Assembly (NCBI GenBank): GCA_016192425.1
Contig: JACPUE010000006.1
Location: 1 to 64,000 of the forward strand
Length of the DNA stretch: 64,000 nucleotides
Source: Burkholderiales bacterium
GTDB taxonomy: Bacteria; Pseudomonadota; Gammaproteobacteria; Burkholderiales; Burkholderiaceae_C
Direction: 5' to 3'
In this document: positions 28,368 to 39,496 of the stretch, one piece after another
Layout of the letters: each line of letters starts with the position of its first letter
How positions within the stretch are numbered: the stretch's first letter is position 1
Made by a program: the position numbers and the translations under genes
Notes under the pieces: generated by a model
The model's database searches: none
The model's input: the letters and a program-made list of their open reading frames with translations, nothing else
Told to the model about the DNA's origin: nothing

Positions 28368-30953
28368 ATGACCGAACTCCAAGCCCTGCGCGACACCTAC
28401 CGCCAACACAAAGCCGCCCTGCTGGCCAGCCTGCAGGCCCAGGGCGCATCGACCCGCGGCATCCATGTGCTGCTGCGCAAGTTTTCCCGTCTGGCCGATG
28501 GCCTGCTCACCACCCTGTGGCAGCGCGCCGGCCTGCCGCCGGGCCTGGCCCTGGCCGCCGTGGGCGGCTTTGGGCGCGAGCAGTTGTTTCCGCACTCCGA
28601 CATCGACGTGCTGGTGCTGCTGCCTACCGACCTGCCCGCACCGGACACGGTGCGCGAACAGGTGGAGGCCTTCATCCGCAGTTGCTGGGACGCAGGGCTG
28701 GAGATCGGCTCCAGCGTGCGCAGCGTGGAAGAATGCCTCAGCGAAGCCGCCAGCGACGTGACGGTGCAGACCTCGCTGCTCGAAGCGCGGCGTGTGTGCG
28801 GAGATGCTGCCCTGTTTGCGCGCTTTGAGCACCAGTTTGGTGCACAAATCGACCCACACGCCTTTCTGGTAGCCAAGACGCTGGAGATGCGCCAGCGCCA
28901 CACCAAGCACGAAAACACCCCCTACGCACTGGAGCCCAACTGCAAGGAATCGCCCGGCGGCCTGCGCGACCTGCACCTGATCCTGTGGGTGGCACGCGCC
29001 GCAGGCCTGGGCAAGCGCTGGGAAGAACTGGCCCACAGCGGCCTGGCTACGCCGTATGAGGTGCGCCAGATCCAGCGCAACGAGGCGCTGCTGTTCCTCA
29101 TCCGCGCACGCCTGCACGCCTTGGCCGGGCGGCGCGAAGACCGGCTGGTGTTCGACCTGCAGACCGCCGTGGCCGAGTCCTTCGGCTACCGCACCCAATC
29201 ACCCGAGGGCGCACGCTTTCCGCTGCGCGCCAGCGAGACCCTGATGCGGCGCTACTACTGGGCGGCCAAGGCCGTCACGCAGCTGTGCCAGATCCTGCTG
29301 CTCAACATCGAAGAGCGCCTGAACCCGCCCACCCAGGCGCCGCAGCCCATCAACGAGCGCTTTCTGGACAAGAACGGCCTGATTGAGGTGGCCAGCGACG
29401 ACCTGTACCTGCGCGACCCGCACGCCATCCTCGAAACCTTTTTGCTCTACCAAAGCTCCACCGGGCTGCAGAACCTCTCGGCGCGCACGCTGCGCGCGCT
29501 GTACAACGCACGCAGCGTGATGGACGCCGCCTTCCGGCGCGACCCGGTGAACCGCGCGGCCTTCCTGCGCATCCTGCAGCAGCCCTCGGGCATCACGCAC
29601 GCCATGCGGCTGATGAACCAGACCTCCGTGCTGGGGCGCTACCTGTGGCCGTTCCGGCGCATCGTGGGGCAAATGCAGCACGACCTGTTCCACGCCTACA
29701 CCGTGGATCAGCACATTCTCATGGTGCTGCGCAACATGCGGCGCTTTTTCATTGCCGAACACGCGCACGAATACCCGTTCTGCTCGCAGCTCGCGGGCGG
29801 CTGGGACAAGCCCTGGGTGCTGTTCGTGGCCGCGCTGTTCCACGACATCGGCAAGGGCCGCGGCGGCGACCACTCGCAGGTCGGCGCCGTCGAAGCCCGA
29901 CGCTTTTGCCGCCAGCACGGCGTGGAGCGCGAGGACGCCAGGCTCATCGAATTCCTGGTGCGCGCGCACCTCACCATGAGCAACGTGGCGCAAAAGCAGG
30001 ACCTCTCGGATCCCGACGTCATCACCGCCTTTGCACGCCACGTAGGCAACGAGCGCTACCTCACGGCACTGTACCTGCTCACCGTGGCCGACATCCGGGG
30101 CACCAGCCCCAAGGTGTGGAACGCCTGGAAAGGCAAGCTGCTCGAAGACCTGTACCGCGCCACGCTGCGCGTGCTGGGCGGCCGTGCCCCCGACGCGCAG
30201 GCCATCGTCGAAGCACGCAAGCGCGAAGCGCTGGTGCTGCTGGCCCTGAGCGCCCTGCCCTTTGAAGCGCAGAAAAAGCTCTGGGACACGCTGGACGTAA
30301 GCTACTTCATGCGCCACGAGGCTGCCGACATTGCCTGGCACACGCGCCACCTCTCGCGCCACGTGGGCACCCTGCAGCCCGTAGTGCGCGCGCGCCAGTC
30401 GCTCGCGGGCGAAGGCCTGCAGGTGCTGGTGTATGCCCCCGACCAGAGCGATCTGTTCGCACGCATCTGCGGCTACTTCGACCGCGCGGGCTTTTCCATC
30501 CTGGATGCACGCGTGCACACGGCCCACAACGGCTACGCGCTCGACACCTTCCAGGTCGTCAGCGCCACGCTGCAGGGCCACTACCGCGAACTCACGCACA
30601 TGGTCGAGAACGACCTCACCCACGCCATCGTGCAGGGCGGCCCGCTGCCCGAGCCGGGGCGCAAGCGCGTGTCACGCCGCGTCAAGAGCTTCCCCATCAC
30701 CCCGCGCGTGACGCTGCGCCCCGACGAAAAGGCCCAGCGCTGGCTGCTGGGCATCTCGGCCAGCGACCGCGCCGGCCTGCTCTACCTCGTGGCGCGCGTG
30801 CTGGCACGCCACAAGCTGAGCGTACAACTGGCCAAGGTCAGCACCCTGGGCGAGCGGGTGGAAGACACCTTCCTCATCCAGGGCGCAGAGCTGCAGAACA
30901 ACCAGCGCCAGATCGAGATCGAGACCGAAGTGCTGGAGGCGCTGGCGGAGTGA
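28368..30953 (+). CDS. glnD: Bifunctional [protein-PII] uridylyltransferase/uridylyl-removing enzyme
   Basis: The nitrogen sensor that uridylylates PII when glutamine is low and deuridylylates it when glutamine is high. In the 861-residue product the nucleotidyltransferase motif '[19 protein letters not shown]' is at about 66-84. The GlnD uridylyltransferase linker follows ('[19 protein letters not shown]'). The HD hydrolase motif '[13 protein letters not shown]' is near residue 490. Two ACT domains start near 685 ('[20 protein letters not shown]') and 790 ('[18 protein letters not shown]'), where glutamine is sensed. All catalytic residues expected in each domain can be seen. ATG 28368 is chosen over the longer upstream frame, which overlaps map. 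Confidence 0.96.
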   Translation: MTELQALRDTYRQHKAALLASLQAQGASTRGIHVLLRKFSRLADGLLTTLWQRAGLPPGLALAAVGGFGREQLFPHSDIDVLVLLPTDLPAPDTVREQVEAFIRSCWDAGLEIGSSVRSVEECLSEAASDVTVQTSLLEARRVCGDAALFARFEHQFGAQIDPHAFLVAKTLEMRQRHTKHENTPYALEPNCKESPGGLRDLHLILWVARAAGLGKRWEELAHSGLATPYEVRQIQRNEALLFLIRARLHALAGRREDRLVFDLQTAVAESFGYRTQSPEGARFPLRASETLMRRYYWAAKAVTQLCQILLLNIEERLNPPTQAPQPINERFLDKNGLIEVASDDLYLRDPHAILETFLLYQSSTGLQNLSARTLRALYNARSVMDAAFRRDPVNRAAFLRILQQPSGITHAMRLMNQTSVLGRYLWPFRRIVGQMQHDLFHAYTVDQHILMVLRNMRRFFIAEHAHEYPFCSQLAGGWDKPWVLFVAALFHDIGKGRGGDHSQVGAVEARRFCRQHGVEREDARLIEFLVRAHLTMSNVAQKQDLSDPDVITAFARHVGNERYLTALYLLTVADIRGTSPKVWNAWKGKLLEDLYRATLRVLGGRAPDAQAIVEARKREALVLLALSALPFEAQKKLWDTLDVSYFMRHEAADIAWHTRHLSRHVGTLQPVVRARQSLAGEGLQVLVYAPDQSDLFARICGYFDRAGFSILDARVHTAHNGYALDTFQVVSATLQGHYRELTHMVENDLTHAIVQGGPLPEPGRKRVSRRVKSFPITPRVTLRPDEKAQRWLLGISASDRAGLLYLVARVLARHKLSVQLAKVSTLGERVEDTFLIQGAELQNNQRQIEIETEVLEALAE

Positions 30954-30968
30954 TGCGCAGGGGCTGCG

Positions 30969-32078
30969 CTACGGCAGTACCAACCCGTCCATGCGCACCA
31001 CCTCGAAGTTTCGGCCCGCCACCTGGCGCAGTTCGGACACCAGGCGATCATTGTTCCAGCGCTCATCCGGCACGCCGCTGAGGTACCAGTTGGAGCCGTT
31101 GTCCGCCACCATCATTCCGTAGGTCTGCAGGGCCGTGAGGATGGCGCGGGTTTCGCTGGAAAAACCCGCAGGAATGGCATAGCTGGCCTTGAGCCGCACG
31201 CGCATGCCCATGGGCGGCAGGTCGGGACTGGTGTTGCTCGACGCCCAGTGCGTGGCGGGCGGCACATAGGCGCGGCGCGTTCGGCCCACCGTAAAGCGCA
31301 GCGCGTGGCGGATGCCGCCCGGGCCCAGGGATGCCTCGTCGTAGCGCACCAGCCCAGGGAAGATAGGCAGGCCCGCCGCGTCGGCACTGGTCCAGCGCGG
31401 CTGCGCCGTGGGGCGCACGTTGTTGCTGTCCAGGTGGAACACCGCGCCGCCCGATGCACGCCAGCTGCCGTCAGGCTGCGGGTAGCTGTTGGCGGTTTCG
31501 TACAGCCGGTGGTTGTCGCGGTCGATGACGATCACATGGCGGTCGCCCGTGCTGCCCGGCCCGCCCTCGATGGGCGCGTTGGGCGGAAACGGATAGGGGC
31601 CGGGGTCGCTCTCCGAAGCGTAGTCGGTGAACTGCACGGCCACCCGCGCCTGGGTGCCCGCCACCACCATGTACGGAATGCCGATGGGCTGCCCCTCGTA
31701 CAGCCCGGCACCAAAGTCGGGGTGCAGGCCCCGGTCCAGGCCGATGCTGGCGATCAGCGCATCGGAATTCGGATCGACCGGCTGCGCGCTGACGTCGGTG
31801 TTCCACGCATTGCTGGCCGGGAACGGTAACGCACCATGGAGCGATGCCCCCACCCCCAGCGCCGCGCCGCGCAGATCCCCATAGACCCCATTGCCGGGCG
31901 CAGGCGTTTGTGGGTTGGCCGGCACCGCAGGCGCAGGTGCAGGTACAACGGGGGTGGCAGGCGCATCAGCGCCGCCACCCCCGCCGCAGGCGGAAACCGC
32001 AGCGCCAAGGCACAGCAGCGCAAGGCCATGGTGCAAGCAGCGCAAACGCCGGGAAACGGGGAAGAAAGGGATGGGCAT
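30969..32078 (-). CDS. Putative outer-membrane or periplasmic lipoprotein of unknown function
   Basis: A 369-residue protein from ATG 32078 (GGAGAG upstream). Its signal sequence ends in the lipobox AVSAC (Cys31), followed by Gly and then a Pro/Ala/Val-rich linker to about residue 65. The mature part is globular and rich in Trp, Tyr and Gly, with 'FPASNAWNTDVSAQPVDPNSDALIASIG', 'GDRHVIVIDRDNHRLYETANS' and 'RFTVGRTRRAYVPPATHWASS'. I do not recognise a named enzyme family with confidence. The protein is probably anchored to the outer membrane, facing the periplasm. It is convergent with glnD, with only 15 bases between the stop codons. Confidence 0.75.
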   Translation of the reverse strand: MPIPFFPVSRRLRCLHHGLALLCLGAAVSACGGGGGADAPATPVVPAPAPAVPANPQTPAPGNGVYGDLRGAALGVGASLHGALPFPASNAWNTDVSAQPVDPNSDALIASIGLDRGLHPDFGAGLYEGQPIGIPYMVVAGTQARVAVQFTDYASESDPGPYPFPPNAPIEGGPGSTGDRHVIVIDRDNHRLYETANSYPQPDGSWRASGGAVFHLDSNNVRPTAQPRWTSADAAGLPIFPGLVRYDEASLGPGGIRHALRFTVGRTRRAYVPPATHWASSNTSPDLPPMGMRVRLKASYAIPAGFSSETRAILTALQTYGMMVADNGSNWYLSGVPDERWNNDRLVSELRQVAGRNFEVVRMDGLVLP

Positions 32079-32148
32079 CACGGGTACTCTCCAGGGCAAG
32101 TGCGCAGTGTGCCGCAATCTGGCCATCGTGCGCACAAGCCCTGGGCCG

Positions 32149-34500
<2,352 letters not shown>

Positions 34501-34558
34501 GTGAACTCCTTTGTGCTTGCAGGTCAGGGATAGGGTCTAGTTCAGGGCGGTGCGGGCT

Positions 34559-34918
34559 TTATTCAACAGGCTCGCAAAGGCATTGCAGCGGATGGCCCGC
34601 CTGGCGGGCGGCATCCAGCACCAGATGCACCTTGGTGTGGGCAATGTCGCGCGGATACACGCCGCAGATGCCTTTGCCGTCCAGGTGGATCTTGAGCATG
34701 ATCTGGGTGGCGGTTTCGCGGTCTTTGTGGAAAAACTCCTGCAGAACGACCACCACGAACTCCATGGGGGTGTAGTCGTCGTTGAGCATCAAGACCTGAA
34801 ACATCTGCGGGGGCTTGACCTTTTGCGGCACCCGTTCGAGCACGACCGAACCGCCGTCGTCCGGCACGGGCGGCTTGACGACCGGCCCGGGAGGGGGAGA
34901 TGGTGGTTTGGTAGCCAT
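34559..34918 (-). CDS. clpS: ATP-dependent Clp protease adaptor ClpS
   Basis: The adaptor that delivers N-degron substrates to ClpAP. The 119-residue product has a flexible Pro-rich N-terminus, then '[59 protein letters not shown]'. This contains the NDD-Y-T-P-M-E-F substrate-binding motif and the H-x-x-G-x-x-x-x-G element. ATG 34918 ([11 protein letters not shown]) is chosen; an in-frame ATG three codons upstream is possible. First gene of the clpS-clpA pair. Confidence 0.95.
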   Translation of the reverse strand: MATKPPSPPPGPVVKPPVPDDGGSVVLERVPQKVKPPQMFQVLMLNDDYTPMEFVVVVLQEFFHKDRETATQIMLKIHLDGKGICGVYPRDIAHTKVHLVLDAARQAGHPLQCLCEPVE

Positions 34919-35008
34919 GGATTTCATTCTAGCGAGCAGAAAACGCAATTGCAGGGTCAAGAAATTTGACCATTCAGGTCTATTTCAAGGTCTCGGGTCA
35001 CCGTTTGG

Positions 35009-38000
35009 TCATTCATATACCACGGTGACGTCGCCGCCACCCGCCTGGGCGCGCCAGGCGGCCAAGGCAGCGTCTGTGGGGTAGGTGCGGAAGGCCTCGC
35101 CCAGTTGCAGCTCGGCGCAGGCGCTGTCGCCGTCCTGCGCGCAGCGCACACCCAGGCGCACGCGCAGGCCATGCTGCAGTTCGCCGTGCTCGGTGGATTC
35201 CTTGCGCGGCGGGTGTTCGCGCAGCAGCCGCGCCACATCGGGCGGCGGGTGGCCCACTGCCACGCGCAGGTATTTGCCGAAGCGGCAGCGCCCCCCCGCC
35301 AGGTCGTGTACCTGCTGGACGATGAAGCGCGCCTCAAAACCATTGCGCCCCGGCTGCAGGCGGCCGGTCACGATGACGAGTTCGTCGTCCTTGAGCAGGT
35401 CGCGGTGCGCCTGCACCACGGCATCGCTGGCCGAAGCCTCCACGCGGGAGGCCCCGTCCTCCAGCACAAAAATCCCCTGGCGTCCGCGCTGGCCGTTGAC
35501 CACGCGAAAATCGCACACGATGCCGGCCACGGTCTGCGGCTCGCGGGTGTCCACCAGGTCGGCGATGCGGGTGCGCACAAAGCTGGCCAGCTCCCGCGCA
35601 GCCTCGTCAAACAAGTGGCCCGACAGGTAAAAGCCCAGTGCGGTCTTTTCCTGCATGAGCTGCTCGCGCACGCCCCAGGGCGGTGCTTCGGCCAGGTCCG
35701 GCTCCTGCGTGCTGGAACCCTGGGCGTCCTCTCCCATCATGTCGAACAGACCGCCCTGGTTGGCATTGGAATGCTGGGCCGCGGCGTAGTCGAACGCCCG
35801 GTCGATGGACGCGGACAGCGCCGCACGGTTGCGGTGCAGGCCGTCAAACGCCCCGGCCTTGATCAGCGCATCGACCGTGCGCTTGTTGATGCGCCCCCGG
35901 TCCACGCGCACACAGAAGTCAAACAGGCTGGCGAACGGCCCGCGCACACTGCCCCTGGGGCCCTCACCCTGCCCTTCGCGCGCAGCCACAATAGCCTCGA
36001 TGGCCTGCTGCCCCGTGCCCTTGACGGCGCCCAGCCCATAACGGATCACGGTGTCGCTCACGGGCTCGAAGCGGTACCGGCCACGGTTGATGTCCGGCGG
36101 CTCGAACTGCATGCCAAAGTGCTTGGTGGCGTCTTCGTACAACACCTTGAGCTTGTCGGTGTCGTCCATTTCCACGGTCATGTTGGCGCAGAAGAACTCG
36201 GCCGTGTAGTGCACCTTGAGCCAGCCCGTGTGGTAGGCCAGCAGCGAGTACGCAGCGGCGTGCGACTTGTTGAAGCCATAGCCCGCGAACTTCTCCATCA
36301 GGTCGAACACTTCGTCGGCCTTCTCCTGGCCGATGCCCTTTTCTGCCGCGCCCTTGCGGAAGATGGCCCGGTGCTCGGCCATCTCCTCGGCCTTTTTCTT
36401 GCCCATGGCGCGGCGCAGCATGTCGGCGCCGCCCAGGCTGTAGCCGCCCAGCACCTGGGCGGTCTGCATCACCTGCTCCTGGTAGACCATGATGCCGTAG
36501 GTCTCGGCCAGCACCGGTTCCACCAGCGGGTGGGGGTACTCCACCACTTCCTTGCCGTGCTTGCGCGCCACGAAGCTGGGGATCAGGTCCATCGGGCCGG
36601 GGCGGTACAGGGCGTTCAGGGCGATCAGGTCTTCCAGGCGGCTGGGGCGCGCTTCCTTGAGCATGCCCTGCATGCCCCGGCTTTCAAACTGGAACACGGC
36701 CTCGGTCTTGCCCTCGGAGAAAAGGCGGTAGGTGGGGCCGTCGTCCAGCGGGATGTTCTCAAAGGCAAAGTGCTCCTGGCCCTTGTGGCGCTGGACGATG
36801 AATTCCTTGGCAATCTCCAGGATGGTGAGCGTGGCCAGGCCCAGAAAGTCGAACTTCACCAGGCCGATGGCCTCGACGTCGTCCTTGTCGAACTGGCTCA
36901 CGGCCGACTCGCTGCCGGGCTGCTGGTACAGCGGGCAGAAGTCGGTGAGCTTGCCCGGCGCAATCAGCACCCCGCCCGCGTGCATGCCGATGTTGCGCGT
37001 CATACCCTCGAGCTTTTGCGCCATCTCGATGACGGTGCGCACGTCCTCTTCCTTGCGCACGCGCTCGTAGAGCATCGGTTCGAGCTCCAGCGCGTAGTTG
37101 TTCTTGTCGCCGTCCTTCTTGGTCTCGGGCGGATAGGCCAGGGTGTAGGTCTGGCCGGGCTTGGCCGGTACCAGCTTGGAGATGCCGTCGCAAAAGGTGT
37201 AGCTCAGATCCATCACCCGGCCGACGTCGCGGATGGCGGCCTTGGCAGCCATGGTGCCGAAGGTGGCAATCTGGCTCACGGCGTCCTTGCCGTACTTGTC
37301 CTTCACGTAGTCGATGACGCGGTCGCGGTTGGCCTGGCAAAAGTCGATGTCGAAGTCGGGCATGGACACCCGCTCGGGGTTCAAAAACCGCTCGAACAGC
37401 AGGTTGTACTGCAGCGGGTCCAGGTCGGTGATCTTGAGCGCATAGGCCACCAGCGATCCCGCGCCCGAACCGCGCCCCGGCCCCACGGGACAGCCATTGT
37501 TCTTGGCCCACTGGATGAAGTCGCCCACGATGAGGAAGTAGCCGGGAAATCCCATCTTGAGGATGGTGCCCAGCTCGAACTCCAGCCGCTCCACGTAGCG
37601 CGGGCGTTGCCGGTCGCGCTCGGCGGCATCGGGGTACAGGTGCTGCAGGCGTTCTTCCAGGCCGTCGTGCGAGACTTTTCGGAAGAACTCTTCGATGGTC
37701 ATGCCCCCAGGAATGGGGAAGTTGGGCAACTGCGGCTTACCCAGCACCAGGGTGAGGTTGCAGCGCTTGGCAATTTCCACCGTGTTGGCCAGGGCCGAGG
37801 GCACATCGGCAAACAGGGCCTGCATTTGCGCGCTGGTCTTGAAATACTGCTCGCGCGTGAAGCGCCGCACCCGGCGCGGGTTCGCCAGGATTTCGCCTTC
37901 GGCAATGCACACGCGCGCCTCGTGCGCCTCAAAATCCTCCTCGGTGGCAAACTGCACCGGATGGGTGGCCACGACCGGCAGGTTCAGCCGCGCCGCCAGG

Positions 38001-38545
38001 GGCACGGCAGCGGCGACATGGGCTTCGTCCTCTGGGCGCCCGGCGCGCTGGATCTCCAGGTAAAAACGGTGCGGGAACACACCCGCCAACCGCAGCGCAA
38101 GGCCTGCAGCGCCCGCCTCGTCACCACGCATCAATGCCAGCCCCACCGGCCCGGCCTGGGCGCCCGAAAGGGCAATCAAACCAGGCGAGAGCTCCTCCAG
38201 CCAGGCCCAGGTACACAGCGCCTGGCCTTTGGCAGCGTTGCACGTCCAGGCGCGGGCCAGCAATTCGGACAGGTTGAGGTAGCCCTGGCTTCCCTGCACC
38301 AGCAGCACCAGGCGCGCAGGCGGCTGGCCGCCCTCGCCTTCGAGCACGATTTCGGCACCCAGAATGGGCTTGACGCCCTTGCCGCGCGCGGTCTTGTAGA
38401 ACTTGACGGCGCCAAAGAGGTTGTTGAGGTCGGAAATAGCCAGTGCGGGCTGGCCATCGGCTGCGGCGCTGGCCACCGCTTCGTCAATCCGGTTGGTTCC
38501 GTCCACGACGGAAAATTCGGTGTGCAGGCGCAAATGGACAAACAT
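35009..38545 (-). CDS. dnaE: DNA polymerase III alpha subunit
   Basis: The replicative polymerase, 1178 residues from ATG 38545 ('MFVHLRLHTEFSVVDGTNRIDEAV', start of the PHP domain). The catalytic palm follows: 'VGPGRGSGAGSLVAYALKITDLDPL' and 'ERVSMPDFDIDFCQANRDRVIDYV', with the PDFDIDF catalytic aspartates near residues 400-406. Further on are 'YGFNKSHAAAYSLLAYHTGWLKVHY', a helix-hairpin-helix region and an OB domain ('TVAGIVCDFRVVNGQRGRQGIFVLEDG'). The size matches DnaE1. It is divergent from bamD and ends 90 bases before the clpS start. Confidence 0.97.
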   Translation of the reverse strand: MFVHLRLHTEFSVVDGTNRIDEAVASAAADGQPALAISDLNNLFGAVKFYKTARGKGVKPILGAEIVLEGEGGQPPARLVLLVQGSQGYLNLSELLARAWTCNAAKGQALCTWAWLEELSPGLIALSGAQAGPVGLALMRGDEAGAAGLALRLAGVFPHRFYLEIQRAGRPEDEAHVAAAVPLAARLNLPVVATHPVQFATEEDFEAHEARVCIAEGEILANPRRVRRFTREQYFKTSAQMQALFADVPSALANTVEIAKRCNLTLVLGKPQLPNFPIPGGMTIEEFFRKVSHDGLEERLQHLYPDAAERDRQRPRYVERLEFELGTILKMGFPGYFLIVGDFIQWAKNNGCPVGPGRGSGAGSLVAYALKITDLDPLQYNLLFERFLNPERVSMPDFDIDFCQANRDRVIDYVKDKYGKDAVSQIATFGTMAAKAAIRDVGRVMDLSYTFCDGISKLVPAKPGQTYTLAYPPETKKDGDKNNYALELEPMLYERVRKEEDVRTVIEMAQKLEGMTRNIGMHAGGVLIAPGKLTDFCPLYQQPGSESAVSQFDKDDVEAIGLVKFDFLGLATLTILEIAKEFIVQRHKGQEHFAFENIPLDDGPTYRLFSEGKTEAVFQFESRGMQGMLKEARPSRLEDLIALNALYRPGPMDLIPSFVARKHGKEVVEYPHPLVEPVLAETYGIMVYQEQVMQTAQVLGGYSLGGADMLRRAMGKKKAEEMAEHRAIFRKGAAEKGIGQEKADEVFDLMEKFAGYGFNKSHAAAYSLLAYHTGWLKVHYTAEFFCANMTVEMDDTDKLKVLYEDATKHFGMQFEPPDINRGRYRFEPVSDTVIRYGLGAVKGTGQQAIEAIVAAREGQGEGPRGSVRGPFASLFDFCVRVDRGRINKRTVDALIKAGAFDGLHRNRAALSASIDRAFDYAAAQHSNANQGGLFDMMGEDAQGSSTQEPDLAEAPPWGVREQLMQEKTALGFYLSGHLFDEAARELASFVRTRIADLVDTREPQTVAGIVCDFRVVNGQRGRQGIFVLEDGASRVEASASDAVVQAHRDLLKDDELVIVTGRLQPGRNGFEARFIVQQVHDLAGGRCRFGKYLRVAVGHPPPDVARLLREHPPRKESTEHGELQHGLRVRLGVRCAQDGDSACAELQLGEAFRTYPTDAALAAWRAQAGGGDVTVVYE

Positions 38546-38695
38546 GGCCGCATTGTAGAAAGCCCCTGCAGCCATTTCCTGCAGGCCGGGCAGCCCACCC
38601 TGCCATCGCTACAATCCCTTGGCTGCAAATCAGCCCTGCCGGTGCCTGTGGGCACCGCCGACCCCATGCCTCTTCCCGCCAGAAAGCTGCCTGCC

Positions 38696-39496
38696 ATGTT
38701 GCGAGCCCCTTTTTCCATCGTTTCGGCCCTGCTAGTCGCCAGCCTGCTGGCGGCCGGCTGCTCCAGCACCCCCGAAGACAAAACCGCAGGCTGGACGACC
38801 GACCGCATCTACGCCGAGGCCCGCGATGAACTCAACAGCGGCGGCTATGACGCCGCCGTGCCGCTGCTGGAAAAGCTCGAAGGCCGCGCCGCAGGCACGC
38901 CCCTGGCGCAGCAGGCCCAGCTCGACAAGGCCTACGCGCAGTACAAGGCCAATGAAAAAGCCCAGGCCATCGCCACGCTGGACCGCTTCATGAAGCTGCA
39001 CCCGGTCAGCCCTGCCATCGACTACGCGCTGTACCTCAAGGGCCTGGTCAACTTCAACGACAACCTGGGCATGTTCTCCTGGGTATCGCGCCAGGACCTG
39101 TCGGAGCGCGACCAGAAGGCGGCCAAGGATTCCTACGAGTCCTTCCGCGAGCTGGTGACACGCTTCCCCGATTCGCGCTATGCGCAGGATTCCCGCCAGC
39201 GCATGACCTACATCATCAATTCGCTGGCGCAATACGAGGTGCATGTGGCGCGCTACTACTTCCAGCGCGGCGCCTATGTGGCAGCGATCAGTCGGGCCCA
39301 GACAGCGCTGAGTGACTACGAAGCCGTACCCTCCCACGAGGAAGCGCTGTACATCCTGGTGCAGTCCTACGACGCCCTGGGCATGGTCCAGTTGCGCGAC
39401 GACACACGCCGCGTGCTGGACAAGAACTACCCCAACAGCAGCTACATCGCCAACGGATTCAAGGGCAAGAGCGATCCATGGTGGAAGTTCTGGTGA
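38696..39496 (+). CDS. bamD: Outer-membrane assembly lipoprotein BamD
   Basis: An essential component of the BAM machine that inserts beta-barrel proteins. The 266-residue product has a lipoprotein signal ending LLAAGC (Cys22) and then TPR repeats ('YAEARDELNSGGYDAAVPLLEKLEGRAAGTPLAQQAQLDKAYAQYKANEKAQAIATLDRFMKLHP', 'YALYLKGLVNFNDN', 'YESFRELVTRFPDSRYAQDSRQRMTYI'). A typical aromatic C-terminus (DPWWKFW) closes it. The in-frame ATG at 38666 would put extra residues before the signal peptide, so 38696 is chosen. The last 38 bases overlap the 3' end of the convergent helicase gene. Confidence 0.95.
   Translation: MLRAPFSIVSALLVASLLAAGCSSTPEDKTAGWTTDRIYAEARDELNSGGYDAAVPLLEKLEGRAAGTPLAQQAQLDKAYAQYKANEKAQAIATLDRFMKLHPVSPAIDYALYLKGLVNFNDNLGMFSWVSRQDLSERDQKAAKDSYESFRELVTRFPDSRYAQDSRQRMTYIINSLAQYEVHVARYYFQRGAYVAAISRAQTALSDYEAVPSHEEALYILVQSYDALGMVQLRDDTRRVLDKNYPNSSYIANGFKGKSDPWWKFW

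Noticed and set aside
35105-38690. Long plus-strand frame opposite dnaE that runs into bamD
   Set aside because: Only the last 266 codons (from 38696) encode BamD with a lipoprotein signal; the rest is antisense to DnaE and low-complexity.
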